From: Xanthobacteraceae bacterium
GTDB taxonomy: Bacteria; Pseudomonadota; Alphaproteobacteria; Rhizobiales; Xanthobacteraceae
DNA length: 5,607 nucleotides
Assembly: GCA_030036975.1 (NCBI GenBank)
Contig: JASHSE010000593.1
Coordinates: 1 to 5,607 of the forward strand
Reading direction: 5' to 3'
Part shown: piece by piece, positions 1-5,607 of the stretch
Layout of the letters: every line of letters starts with the position of its first letter
Numbering within the stretch: the first letter of the stretch is position 1
Made by a program: the position numbers and the translations under genes
Notes under the pieces: generated by a model
Seen by the model: the letters and a program-made list of their open reading frames with translations, nothing else
Database searches by the model: none
Told to the model about the DNA's origin: nothing

Positions 1-1119
1 GCACCCGGTCAAACCCAATCGCCAGCGGCCCCATCTCCGCTCATTCCCGCGCAAGCGGGAATCCAGGTTCCGGGTCCCCGCCTTCGCGGCGACGAGCGGC
101 CAAAGATACCGCTTGATCCGTTCTTCGAGGTGCGCACGCCGGCGCGCAATTTCGGCCCGGCGCGGCTGCCGGGCGGAGTCACCGTCACGCCGCTGGCGCG
201 CCGGCTCGCCGCCGAATCGGGCATCGATCTGCGTCAACTGCGCGGTTCCGGCCCGCGCGGCCGCATCGTCGCCCGCGACGTCGAGGAGGCGCCGGCTGCG
301 CAACAACAACGCACGCTGGAGGCACCGAGCGCCGAACGCATCAAGTCACTCTATATCGCCGACTCGTACGAAGAAGTGCCGCTCGATGCCATGCGCCGCA
401 CCATCGCGGCGCGTCTAACCGAAGCACAGACCGTTCCGCACTTTCATCTTACTGCCGACCTGGACATCGGCCGGCTCATCGCCTTGCGCGAGGAAGCGAA
501 CACCGCCCCCCTCCCCAACCCTCCCCCGCAAGCGGGGGAGGGAAGGGTGGGGGCTCGTCCCCCGCAAGCGGGGGAGGCAATGGTGGGAGCCTTCAAACTC
601 TCGCTCAACGATTTTTTGATCCGTGCCTGGGCGCTGGCTTTGCAGCGCGTGCCGGCCGCCAACGCCGTGTGGGCCGGCGACCGCATTCTGCGCTTCAAGC
701 ATTCCGATCTCGGTGTCGCCGTCGCGCTGGACGACGGCCTGGTAGCGCCTGTGCTTCGCCGAGTGGAGAGCAAATCGGTCTCCATCATCTCTGCCGAGAT
801 GAAGGATCTGTCGGCGCGCGCATGGGCGAAAAAACTCGTGCCGGCCGCATATCAGGGCGGTTCGTCGGCGATCTCCAATCTCGGCATGTACGGCGTGCGC
901 GAATTCGCCGCCATCATCAATCCGCCGCACGCGACGATTTTGGCGATCGGCGCGGCGCGGCGTCAGGCGGTGGAGAAAGCCGACGGCGGGGTCGGCTTCG
1001 CCAGCCTGCTCAGCGTCACGCTGTCATGCGACCATCGCGTGGTCGACGGCGCGCTCGGCGCGCAATTGCTCGCCGCGTTCAAGGATTTGGTCGAGGCGCC
1101 GGTGCGCATGCTGGTGTGA
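1..1119 (+). CDS. Dihydrolipoamide acyltransferase (E2) of a 2-oxoacid dehydrogenase complex, 3' part
   Basis: E2 transfers the acyl group from lipoyl-lysine to CoA and forms the core of pyruvate, acetoin or branched-chain 2-oxoacid dehydrogenase complexes in the cytoplasm. The frame is open from base 1, so the gene is cut at its 5' end; 372 codons are visible and the N-terminal lipoyl domain must lie upstream. In visible-codon numbering, 1-58 are linker, about 60-95 are the peripheral subunit-binding domain (TPLARRLAAESGIDL, then GSGPRGRI), and about 123-372 are the catalytic domain. The active-site motif DHRVVDG is at 344-350, with His345 and Asp349 both present. SNLGMYG and NPPHATILAIG are further family motifs. 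Two palindromic repeats are embedded in frame, at codons 15-31 and about 170-197; the second lengthens a loop just before KLSLNDF. The hydroxyacid dehydrogenase gene follows after 13 bases. The family is certain; the substrate (pyruvate, acetoin or another 2-oxoacid) is not. Confidence 0.95.
   Translation, partial: APGQTQSPAAPSPLIPAQAGIQVPGPRLRGDERPKIPLDPFFEVRTPARNFGPARLPGGVTVTPLARRLAAESGIDLRQLRGSGPRGRIVARDVEEAPAAQQQRTLEAPSAERIKSLYIADSYEEVPLDAMRRTIAARLTEAQTVPHFHLTADLDIGRLIALREEANTAPLPNPPPQAGEGRVGARPPQAGEAMVGAFKLSLNDFLIRAWALALQRVPAANAVWAGDRILRFKHSDLGVAVALDDGLVAPVLRRVESKSVSIISAEMKDLSARAWAKKLVPAAYQGGSSAISNLGMYGVREFAAIINPPHATILAIGAARRQAVEKADGGVGFASLLSVTLSCDHRVVDGALGAQLLAAFKDLVEAPVRMLV
43..93 (+). 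repeat. Double-hairpin palindromic repeat embedded in the E2 linker
   Basis: Two adjacent hairpins are visible. The first has perfect 8-base arms ATTCCCGC (43-50) and GCGGGAAT (55-62) around a GCAA loop. The second has arms GTCCCCGC (74-81) and GCGGCGAC (86-93) around CTTC, with one C-C mismatch (77/90). From memory, this matches dispersed intergenic repeats of many proteobacteria, whose spurious translations read IPAQAGIQ or FPRKRES. Here it is translated in the E2 frame as IPAQAGIQVPGPRLRGD, codons 15-31. The flanking bases (41-42 and up to about 97) may also belong to the unit. Presence and geometry are seen directly; membership of a dispersed family is recognition and needs a genome-wide count. 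Confidence 0.8.
508..594 (+). repeat. G/C-rich palindromic repeat with 36-base tandem unit, inside the E2 catalytic domain
   Basis: The core is an 11-base inverted repeat, CCCTCCCCCGC (519-529) and GCGGGGGAGGG (532-542), separated by AA. A second, shorter palindrome has arms CCCCCGC (559-565) and GCGGGGG (568-574). The 19-mer CCCCCGCAAGCGGGGGAGG occurs at 523-541 and again at 559-577, as the start of two 36-base units (523-558 and 559-594) that differ at 7 positions. The unit is exactly 12 codons, so the protein carries PPQAGEGRVGAR then PPQAGEAMVGAF. The peptide PLPNPPPQAGEG is one I recognise as the usual spurious translation of an intergenic repeat. It is unrelated in sequence to the repeat at 43-93. 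Confidence 0.8.
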
Positions 1120-1121
1120 AC

Positions 1122-1126
1122 GAGGA
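1122..1126 (+). promoter_or_regulatory. Ribosome binding site of the hydroxyacid dehydrogenase gene
   Basis: GAGGA lies six bases before the ATG at 1133, inside the 13-base gap after the E2 stop. It supports that ATG as the start and translation from an E2-containing transcript. Confidence 0.7.
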
Positions 1127-1132
1127 TCGAGA

Positions 1133-2122
1133 ATGCCGGACCAGAAAAAACAGGTTCTGCTGCTTGGACCGCTCAAGCCGGTGGTCATGAGCGGGCTGGA
1201 AAGCGCCTGCATCGTCCATAAGGTGCACGCAGCAAAGGACCGCGACGCGTTCCTCGCCGAGCACGCCGACGTGCGCGCCATCGCCTGCAGCGCTACGACG
1301 GAAAAAATCCCGGGCAGCTTCATGGAGCGCTTCCCGAACCTCGAAATCGTCGCCAGCTTCGGCGTCGGCTACGATCACATGGACGCGAAGTGGGCCGGAG
1401 CGCACGGCGTCATTCTCACCAACACGCCGGGCGTGCTGAACGAAGAAGTCGCCGATACGGCGCTCGGGCTTTTGCTCTGCACGGTGCGCGAACTGCCGCA
1501 AGCCGAACGCTATTTGCGCGCCGGCAAGTGGCGCGAGAGGGACTATCCGCTGACCAGGGCGACCTTGCGCGACCGCACCGTCGGGCTGGTCGGCATGGGC
1601 GGCATCGGCCAGGCCATTGCGCGGCGGCTCGACGCGTTCGGCGTGCCGGTGGTCTATCACACGCGACAGAAGCGGGCCCATTTGCCCTATCGCCATTACG
1701 CCAATCTCATCGACATGGCGCGCGACGTCGATGTCCTGCTCGCGATCGTGCCGGGCGGCGCGGCGACTGCGAACATGATCGACGCCAAGGTGCTCGACGC
1801 GCTCGGCCCCGACGGCATTCTGATCAACATGGCGCGCGGCTCGGTGGTCGACGAGCCGGCGCTGATCAAAGCCTTGCAGGACAAGCGCATCCTCGCGGCC
1901 GGCCTCGACGTCTACGCCAAAGAGCCGAACGTGCCGCCGGAACTGATTGCCATGGACAACGTCGTGCTGTGTCCGCATCTCGGCTCAGGGTCGGTCTATA
2001 CGCGCGCCAGGATGGACCAACTCGTCGTCGACAACATCTTGGCCTGGGCGGCAGGCAAGCCGCCGCTGACGCCGGTTGCGGAGACGCCGTGGCATTCGTG
2101 GGGCAGGGCGGCCATGCGATGA
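1133..2122 (+). CDS. D-isomer-specific 2-hydroxyacid dehydrogenase (glyoxylate/hydroxypyruvate reductase-like)
   Basis: This 329-residue cytoplasmic enzyme is predicted to interconvert a 2-oxoacid and a D-2-hydroxyacid with NAD(P)H. The length is normal for the family. The split catalytic domain occupies about residues 1-100 and 285-329, and the Rossmann domain about 101-284. The dinucleotide loop GMGGIG is at 154-159. The catalytic triad is complete: Arg235 in NMARGS, Glu264 in AKEP and His282 in PHLGSG. The second Rossmann strand ends in VVYHTR with Arg178 where NAD-specific members have an acidic residue, so NADPH preference is likely, as in GhrB/GHPR-type reductases (inference). The start has a good ribosome binding site. 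The gene lies 13 bases after E2, so the two probably share a transcript. The family is certain; glyoxylate, hydroxypyruvate or another 2-oxoacid could be the substrate. Confidence 0.93.
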   Translation: MPDQKKQVLLLGPLKPVVMSGLESACIVHKVHAAKDRDAFLAEHADVRAIACSATTEKIPGSFMERFPNLEIVASFGVGYDHMDAKWAGAHGVILTNTPGVLNEEVADTALGLLLCTVRELPQAERYLRAGKWRERDYPLTRATLRDRTVGLVGMGGIGQAIARRLDAFGVPVVYHTRQKRAHLPYRHYANLIDMARDVDVLLAIVPGGAATANMIDAKVLDALGPDGILINMARGSVVDEPALIKALQDKRILAAGLDVYAKEPNVPPELIAMDNVVLCPHLGSGSVYTRARMDQLVVDNILAWAAGKPPLTPVAETPWHSWGRAAMR

Positions 2123-2133
2123 TTGCGAAGACA

Positions 2134-2166
2134 GCGCGGCTGCGGCACCGCGGCGCCGCGTTTTTT
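2134..2166 (+). terminator. Possible rho-independent terminator after the hydroxyacid dehydrogenase gene
   Basis: The arms CGCGGC (2135-2140) and GCCGCG (2155-2160) can pair across a 14-base loop, with a further G-U pair outside, and the right arm runs straight into six T (2161-2166). An alternative fold uses GCGGC (2142-2146) with GCCGC (2155-2159). The start lies 12 bases after the stop codon at 2120-2122, a typical place. The T tract is short and the loop is long, so partial termination is also possible. If real, it separates E2 and the dehydrogenase from the monooxygenase gene. Confidence 0.5.
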
Positions 2167-2217
2167 GCTGGCGCGGAGCATCGGCCTCGGCACGCCTTCG
2201 CATAGGCTCCAAACCCG

Positions 2218-3804
2218 ATGGATAAGCGTTATCAGGTCGTCATCGCCGGCGGAGGTCCGGTCGGCGTCGCGCTCGCGGTCGAGCTCGGGTTGCGCGGCGT
2301 TGCATGCGTACTGGTCGAGCGGCGCAAGGAGCCGCAACTGATCCCGAAGGGCCAAAATCTCACGCAGCGCTCGATGGAGCATCTTTACGCCTGGGGCGTC
2401 GCCGACGCGGTGCGCGCCGCGCGCATGCTGCCGCCCGAGTTTCCGATGAGCGGCATCATCGCCTATCGCGATCTTGCCAACGAATACTGGTACGCGCCGC
2501 CGCTGCGCGAGATCGTCAACGCGTATTACTTTCAGCACAACGAGCGGCTGCCGCAATATCTGGTCGAGGACGTGCTGCGCAAACGTTTGGCGCAGCTGCC
2601 GAATGTCGAGGCCCGGTTCGGCTGGGCGGCCGAAAACGTCGCGCAGGACGTAGACAGCGCCAGCGTCACGATTGCCGAGGATGGCGGAACGCGCCGCGAG
2701 ATTGTGGCAGCCGACTACGTGGTCGGCTGTGACGGCGGCCATTCGCTCGTGCGCCGCCAGATCGGCATCGAGCGCAGCGGCGCCGATTTCAATCAGCTCA
2801 TGGTGCTGGCGCTGTTCCGTTCCCGCGAACTGCACGAAAAGCTCAAGCGCTTTCCGCCGCGCTCCACCTACCGCGTGCTGCATCCGGCGCTCAAAGGCTA
2901 CTGGCAGTTCTTCGGCCGCGTCGACGTCGGCGAGCGCTGGTTCTTCCATTCGCCGGTGCCGCCGAATACCACCCGCGACAATTACGATTTCCACGGCCTG
3001 TTGCAGACATGCGCCGGCTTTCCGTTTGCCTGTGATTTCGACTATGTCGGCTTCTGGGATTTGCGCATCGCGGTGGCCGCGAGCTACCAGGCGGGCCGCG
3101 TCTTCATTGCCGGCGACGCCGCGCATTCGCATCCGCCGTACGGCGGCTACGGGCTGAACAACGGCCTCGACGACGTCGCCAATCTCGGCTGGAAGCTCGC
3201 CGCCCGGCTGGAAGGCTGGGGCAGCGACGCGCTGTTGCGCAGCTACAGCGAAGAGCGGCAGCCGATCTTTGTGGAGACCGGACGGGATTTCATCGAGGCC
3301 GGCATCCAGAAGGACGCAGCCTTTCTCGCCCGCTTCAGCCCCGACAAAGACCGCGCCGAATTCGATCGCGCCTGGAACGAGCACCAGGGCGCCGCGGTGC
3401 CGCGCGTGCTCACCTACGAGCCGCATTACGAAGGCTCGCCGATCGTATTCGGGCCGCCGGGCGGCGCTTCGAGCGCGCGGGGCACGCATACGTTCACTGT
3501 GCGCGCCGGCCATCACCTGCCGCCGCAGCCTTTGTCTTCCGGCCGTAATGCCTTCGAGGAGCTCGGCCGGTATTTTACCTTGCTCGCGTTCGATGCCGAC
3601 GATTGCGCCGTCGCGATATTCGCGGACGCGGCGCAAGCGCTGCGCATTCCGTTGCAGACAATCCGCGACAGCTATCGCGACGGCCGCGCCGCCTACGCCG
3701 CAAAATGGTTCCTGGTGCGTCCGGACCGCTACGTCGCCTGGGCTGCGGATAGCGCGCCCGACGACGCAAGCGCGATCCTTCGTCGAGCAGTCGGTCGCGC
3801 GTAA
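2218..3804 (+). CDS. FAD-dependent aromatic monooxygenase (group A flavoprotein, MhpA/phenol hydroxylase-like)
   Basis: This is a single-component flavoprotein hydroxylase of 528 residues, predicted to use NAD(P)H and O2 to hydroxylate an aromatic or similar ring in the cytoplasm. The FAD-binding loop GGGPVG is at 11-16, with Glu34 at the end of the second strand (VLVER). The DG motif is in VVGCDGGHS (Asp172, Gly173). The GD motif that contacts the FAD ribityl is in FIAGDAAH (Gly299, Asp300) and is followed by the usual GYGLNNGLDDVANLGWKLA stretch. Residues from about 430 to 525, including YFTLLAF and KWFLVRPDRYVAW, fit the thioredoxin-like C-terminal domain of the MhpA/PheA/MhpA-like group, which matches the total length. 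An in-frame TAG at 2203 makes the ATG at 2218 the earliest start; no clear ribosome binding site precedes it. The substrate cannot be read from sequence. 3-Hydroxyphenylpropionate, resorcinol-type phenols or polyketide-like rings are all possible. Confidence 0.92.
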   Translation: MDKRYQVVIAGGGPVGVALAVELGLRGVACVLVERRKEPQLIPKGQNLTQRSMEHLYAWGVADAVRAARMLPPEFPMSGIIAYRDLANEYWYAPPLREIVNAYYFQHNERLPQYLVEDVLRKRLAQLPNVEARFGWAAENVAQDVDSASVTIAEDGGTRREIVAADYVVGCDGGHSLVRRQIGIERSGADFNQLMVLALFRSRELHEKLKRFPPRSTYRVLHPALKGYWQFFGRVDVGERWFFHSPVPPNTTRDNYDFHGLLQTCAGFPFACDFDYVGFWDLRIAVAASYQAGRVFIAGDAAHSHPPYGGYGLNNGLDDVANLGWKLAARLEGWGSDALLRSYSEERQPIFVETGRDFIEAGIQKDAAFLARFSPDKDRAEFDRAWNEHQGAAVPRVLTYEPHYEGSPIVFGPPGGASSARGTHTFTVRAGHHLPPQPLSSGRNAFEELGRYFTLLAFDADDCAVAIFADAAQALRIPLQTIRDSYRDGRAAYAAKWFLVRPDRYVAWAADSAPDDASAILRRAVGRA

Positions 3805-3835
3805 ATCAGCAGCTGCCGCTCGATGGGACTGTTGT

Positions 3836-3859
3836 TCCGATAGACCTTGGTCCGATAGA
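3836..3859 (+). repeat. Short direct repeat TCCGATAGA upstream of the efflux operon
   Basis: The 9-mer TCCGATAGA occurs at 3836-3844 and 3851-3859, a 15-base period, in the gap between the monooxygenase and adaptor genes. The second copy overlaps the -35-like element of the candidate promoter at 3847-3875. It could be a regulator-binding site, or chance; no dyad symmetry supports a dimeric operator. Confidence 0.35.
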
Positions 3860-3875
3860 AGGCAGCCTCTATACG
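3847..3875 (+). promoter_or_regulatory. Candidate sigma70-type promoter for the RND efflux operon
   Basis: TTGGTC (3847-3852) and TATACG (3870-3875) are 17 bases apart and lie about 70 bases before the adaptor ATG. The matches are 3 of 6 and 4 of 6 to the consensus, so the call is weak. It is supported mainly by position: this is the only gap before the adaptor-pump pair, and the preceding gene has a different role. Confidence 0.35.
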
Positions 3876-3944
3876 CGATACAGAACTTTCAATAAGCTCG
3901 GCAGGTCGCAGCCGGCTTCAGTCGCGTTGGCTCTGACAAGGCTC

Positions 3945-5171
3945 ATGCAGCAGCTCTTTTCTTCGTCCAGCAAAAGCCGGCGCTCTGGCTCGGCGGTGCT
4001 TGCGGCGCTTGCTGCGGTCGCGCTCGCGGGCTGCGGTTCCAGAAACGCTTACGTCGAGCCGCCGCCGCCGAAAGTCACGGTCGCGCAGCCGCTGCAGCAG
4101 CCGGTGACCCTTTATCTCGAGCTGACCGGCAACACCGCGCCGTTTCGAACGGCCAATCTGGTTGCGCGCGTCCAGGGCTATCTGGAATCGATCGATTATA
4201 AGGATGGCGCCGCGGTCAAGGCGGGAACGCTGCTGTTCGGCATCGAGCGCGGCCTTTATCAAGCGCAGCTCGATCAGGCCAAGGCGCAATTGGCGAAAGA
4301 CCAATCGGTGCTCGCTCAAGCGCAAACCAATCTGAAGCGTTATCAAACGCTGCGACAGCAGAATTCGATCGCGGCGCAGCAAGCGGAAGACCAAGCCTTC
4401 GTCGTGCAGCAGAACCAGGCGACCGTCGATCTCGATAAGGCCAACGTCGATACCGCGAACATCAACCTCGGCTACACCAGGGTCCTCGCCCCGTTCGACG
4501 GTATCGTCGCCAATCATCTGGTCGATATCGGCACGCTGGTTGGCGTGGCTGGAACGGTCACCCCACTCGCAACCATCGTCCAGAACGACCCGATCTACGT
4601 CAATTTCACCGCCAGCGAGCCGCAAGTCTTGGCGATCCAGCGCAACCTCGAAAAAGAGGGCAAGAACTTGCGTACGACCGGCTTGTCGAACATCCCGGTC
4701 GAGATCGGGCTGCAGGATGAGGAGGGCTATCCTCACAAAGGGCATATGGACTACGTCTCGCCGCAACTCGACACCGCGACCGGCACGCTGGCGGGCCGCG
4801 CTCTGTTCGACAATATGGATCGCGCGCTGCTGCCGGGCCTGTTCGTGCGGGTCCGGATTCCGGTCGAGCACCAGGATAAGGCGCTGCTGACGCAGGACGA
4901 CGCGATCGGAACGAGCCAGGAAGGCAGCTACGTGCTGGTGGTCGGCCCGGACAACGTCGTTGCGCGCAAAATCGTCAAAACCGGACAAAAGCAGGGTCAG
5001 CTCCGCATCATTGAATCCGGACTGGCTGCTGACGATTGGGTCGTGACCGAAGGCGTTCAGCGGGCGTTTCCAGGCGCCAAGGTCGAGCCGCAACAAACCA
5101 AGCTCACGTCGGTCGCGGCCGATCAATCAGGTCCCGGCGGGACCAACGCTCCCGACCCGGCGGCGCAATGA
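3945..5171 (+). CDS. RND efflux periplasmic adaptor lipoprotein (membrane fusion protein, AcrA/MexA family)
   Basis: The adaptor links the inner-membrane RND pump to an outer-membrane channel. From the ATG at 3945 the product is 408 residues. The N-terminus is a lipoprotein signal: basic KSRR at 10-13, a hydrophobic stretch, then the lipobox LAGC with Cys30 as the lipidation site. The first lipoyl half is at about 71-100 (VARVQGYLESIDYKDGAAVK). A Gln/Ala-rich coiled-coil hairpin follows at about 104-174, and the second lipoyl half (YTRVLAPFDGIVANHL) begins at 177. The beta-barrel (DPIYVNFTASE, 215-225) and membrane-proximal domain complete the protein, with a short Gly/Pro-rich tail. A TTG at 3927 would add six residues and has no ribosome binding site; the ATG has AAGG at 3938-3941, rather close. 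I prefer the ATG, and the lipobox fits either. The pump gene follows after 19 bases. The exported compounds are unknown. Confidence 0.93.
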   Translation: MQQLFSSSSKSRRSGSAVLAALAAVALAGCGSRNAYVEPPPPKVTVAQPLQQPVTLYLELTGNTAPFRTANLVARVQGYLESIDYKDGAAVKAGTLLFGIERGLYQAQLDQAKAQLAKDQSVLAQAQTNLKRYQTLRQQNSIAAQQAEDQAFVVQQNQATVDLDKANVDTANINLGYTRVLAPFDGIVANHLVDIGTLVGVAGTVTPLATIVQNDPIYVNFTASEPQVLAIQRNLEKEGKNLRTTGLSNIPVEIGLQDEEGYPHKGHMDYVSPQLDTATGTLAGRALFDNMDRALLPGLFVRVRIPVEHQDKALLTQDDAIGTSQEGSYVLVVGPDNVVARKIVKTGQKQGQLRIIESGLAADDWVVTEGVQRAFPGAKVEPQQTKLTSVAADQSGPGGTNAPDPAAQ

Positions 5172-5179
5172 AACATCGC

Positions 5180-5183
5180 GGGG
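5180..5183 (+). promoter_or_regulatory. Ribosome binding site of the RND pump gene
   Basis: GGGG lies seven bases before the ATG at 5191, in the 19-base gap after the adaptor stop. It is a modest Shine-Dalgarno match and agrees with translation from a shared adaptor-pump transcript. Confidence 0.45.
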
Positions 5184-5190
5184 CACCGGC

Positions 5191-5607
5191 ATGATCTCGC
5201 GCTTTTTCATTGATCGGCCGGTACTCGCCAACGTGCTGGCTCTGGTGTTCGTGCTGATCGGACTGGTCGCGCTCTATCAATTGCCGAGCGCCCAATATCC
5301 CAATGTCGTGCCGCCGACCATCCAGGTCTCGACGCGGTACCCCGGCGCGACCGCCGCGACCCTGATCGACACCGTGGCACTGCCGATCGAGCAGAGCGTC
5401 AACGGCGTCGAGAACATGCTCTACATGCAGTCGACCAGCGCGAGCGACGGCACTTATTCCTTGACCGTCACGTTTGCGATCGGCACCGACCCCGATAAAG
5501 CGCAGATCCTGGTGCAGAACCAGGTCGCCGCCGCGCTTGCGTCATTGCCTCCGGCCGTGCAAGCCGAGGGTGTGACGACGGCGAAGCGGTCGAGTTCGAT
5601 ACTCGAA
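5191..5607 (+). CDS. RND multidrug efflux pump, inner-membrane permease (AcrB/MexB, HAE-1 type), N-terminal part
   Basis: The pump is a proton-driven trimeric exporter in the inner membrane that takes substrates from periplasm or membrane. Only 139 codons are in the window, against roughly 1,030-1,060 for the family, and the frame is open to the last base, so the gene is cut by the window end. The product begins MISRFFIDRP, the near-invariant start of AcrB-type pumps. Transmembrane helix 1 spans about residues 11-31, followed by LPSAQYPNVVPPTIQV, which leads into the porter domain. TRYPGA (48-53), IEQSVNGVENMLYMQSTS (66-83) and GTDPDKAQILVQN (98-110) are typical PN1 sequences. The start is set by this conserved N-terminus and by its position 19 bases after the adaptor gene. 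The drug-type HAE-1 class is favoured over heavy-metal pumps by these motifs; the substrate remains open. Confidence 0.95.
   Translation, partial: MISRFFIDRPVLANVLALVFVLIGLVALYQLPSAQYPNVVPPTIQVSTRYPGATAATLIDTVALPIEQSVNGVENMLYMQSTSASDGTYSLTVTFAIGTDPDKAQILVQNQVAAALASLPPAVQAEGVTTAKRSSSILE

Noticed and set aside
43..93. The hairpins as a transcription terminator or CRISPR repeat
   Set aside because: They lie inside an open E2 frame, no T tract follows, and there is no regular repeat-spacer array.
130..132. The GTG at 130 as the true start of a short E2-like protein
   Set aside because: The frame is open back to base 1, and base 130 falls in the linker just before the subunit-binding domain; an E2 without a lipoyl domain would be unusual, so truncation by the window edge is the simpler reading.
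1079..1978. A 299-codon open frame on the - strand opposite the hydroxyacid dehydrogenase gene
   Set aside because: It is the complement of a gene with an intact GMGGIG loop and Arg/Glu/His triad, and its His/Arg/Asp-rich translation is typical of antisense shadow.
2175..2210. Inverted repeat GGAGC/GCTCC before the monooxygenase start, as an operator
   Set aside because: The arms are only five bases and 26 bases apart, which is easily chance in GC-rich sequence.
1996..3636. A 546-codon open frame on the - strand across the monooxygenase gene
   Set aside because: It is antisense to a gene with clear FAD motifs, its translation is Arg/Ala/Val-rich without recognisable domains, and long antisense frames are expected in GC-rich coding DNA.
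3809..3816. Palindrome GCAGCTGC just after the monooxygenase stop, as a terminator
   Set aside because: It is a bare 8-base palindrome without a loop or a T tract.
3918..5126. A 402-codon open frame on the - strand opposite the adaptor gene
   Set aside because: The + strand frame has a lipobox, lipoyl halves and a coiled coil of the AcrA family; the antisense product is Arg/Asp/Leu-rich and resembles nothing I know.

Overview
The window looks like GC-rich chromosomal DNA of an alphaproteobacterium, probably of the Rhizobiales (Bradyrhizobium, Rhodopseudomonas or Xanthobacteraceae-like). I base this on strong G/C preference at third codon positions, on the protein sequences, and on two kinds of short palindromic repeat that I associate with such genomes. 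This placement is recognition, not a search result. All supported genes lie on the + strand.

Layout. Positions 1-1119 are the 3' part of a gene for the E2 acyltransferase of a 2-oxoacid dehydrogenase complex; its start and lipoyl domain lie upstream of the window. After 13 bases comes a complete D-isomer-specific 2-hydroxyacid dehydrogenase gene (1133-2122), almost certainly co-transcribed with E2. A 95-base gap holding a possible terminator hairpin leads to a complete FAD-dependent aromatic-type monooxygenase gene (2218-3804). A 140-base gap with a candidate promoter and a short direct repeat leads to an RND efflux operon: a lipoprotein periplasmic adaptor (3945-5171) and, 19 bases on, the first 139 codons of the inner-membrane RND pump (5191 to the window end).

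How the genes fit together. E2, the hydroxyacid dehydrogenase and the monooxygenase suggest a small catabolic or redox cluster (ring hydroxylation, 2-oxo/2-hydroxyacid interconversion, oxidative decarboxylation to an acyl-CoA), but no substrate can be named from the sequence. The adaptor and pump are a separate transport module of the AcrA/AcrB type; no regulator or outer-membrane channel gene is visible.

The most notable observation is in the E2 gene. Two unrelated palindromic repeat elements, of kinds normally seen between genes, sit inside it without breaking the reading frame. One (about 43-93) encodes part of the flexible linker before the E1/E3-binding domain. The other (about 508-594, with an internal 36-base tandem unit) encodes an extra loop in the catalytic domain. 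Both are free of stop codons in all six frames, and the gene keeps its catalytic His and Asp. This resembles the protein-coding palindromic elements described in Rickettsia.
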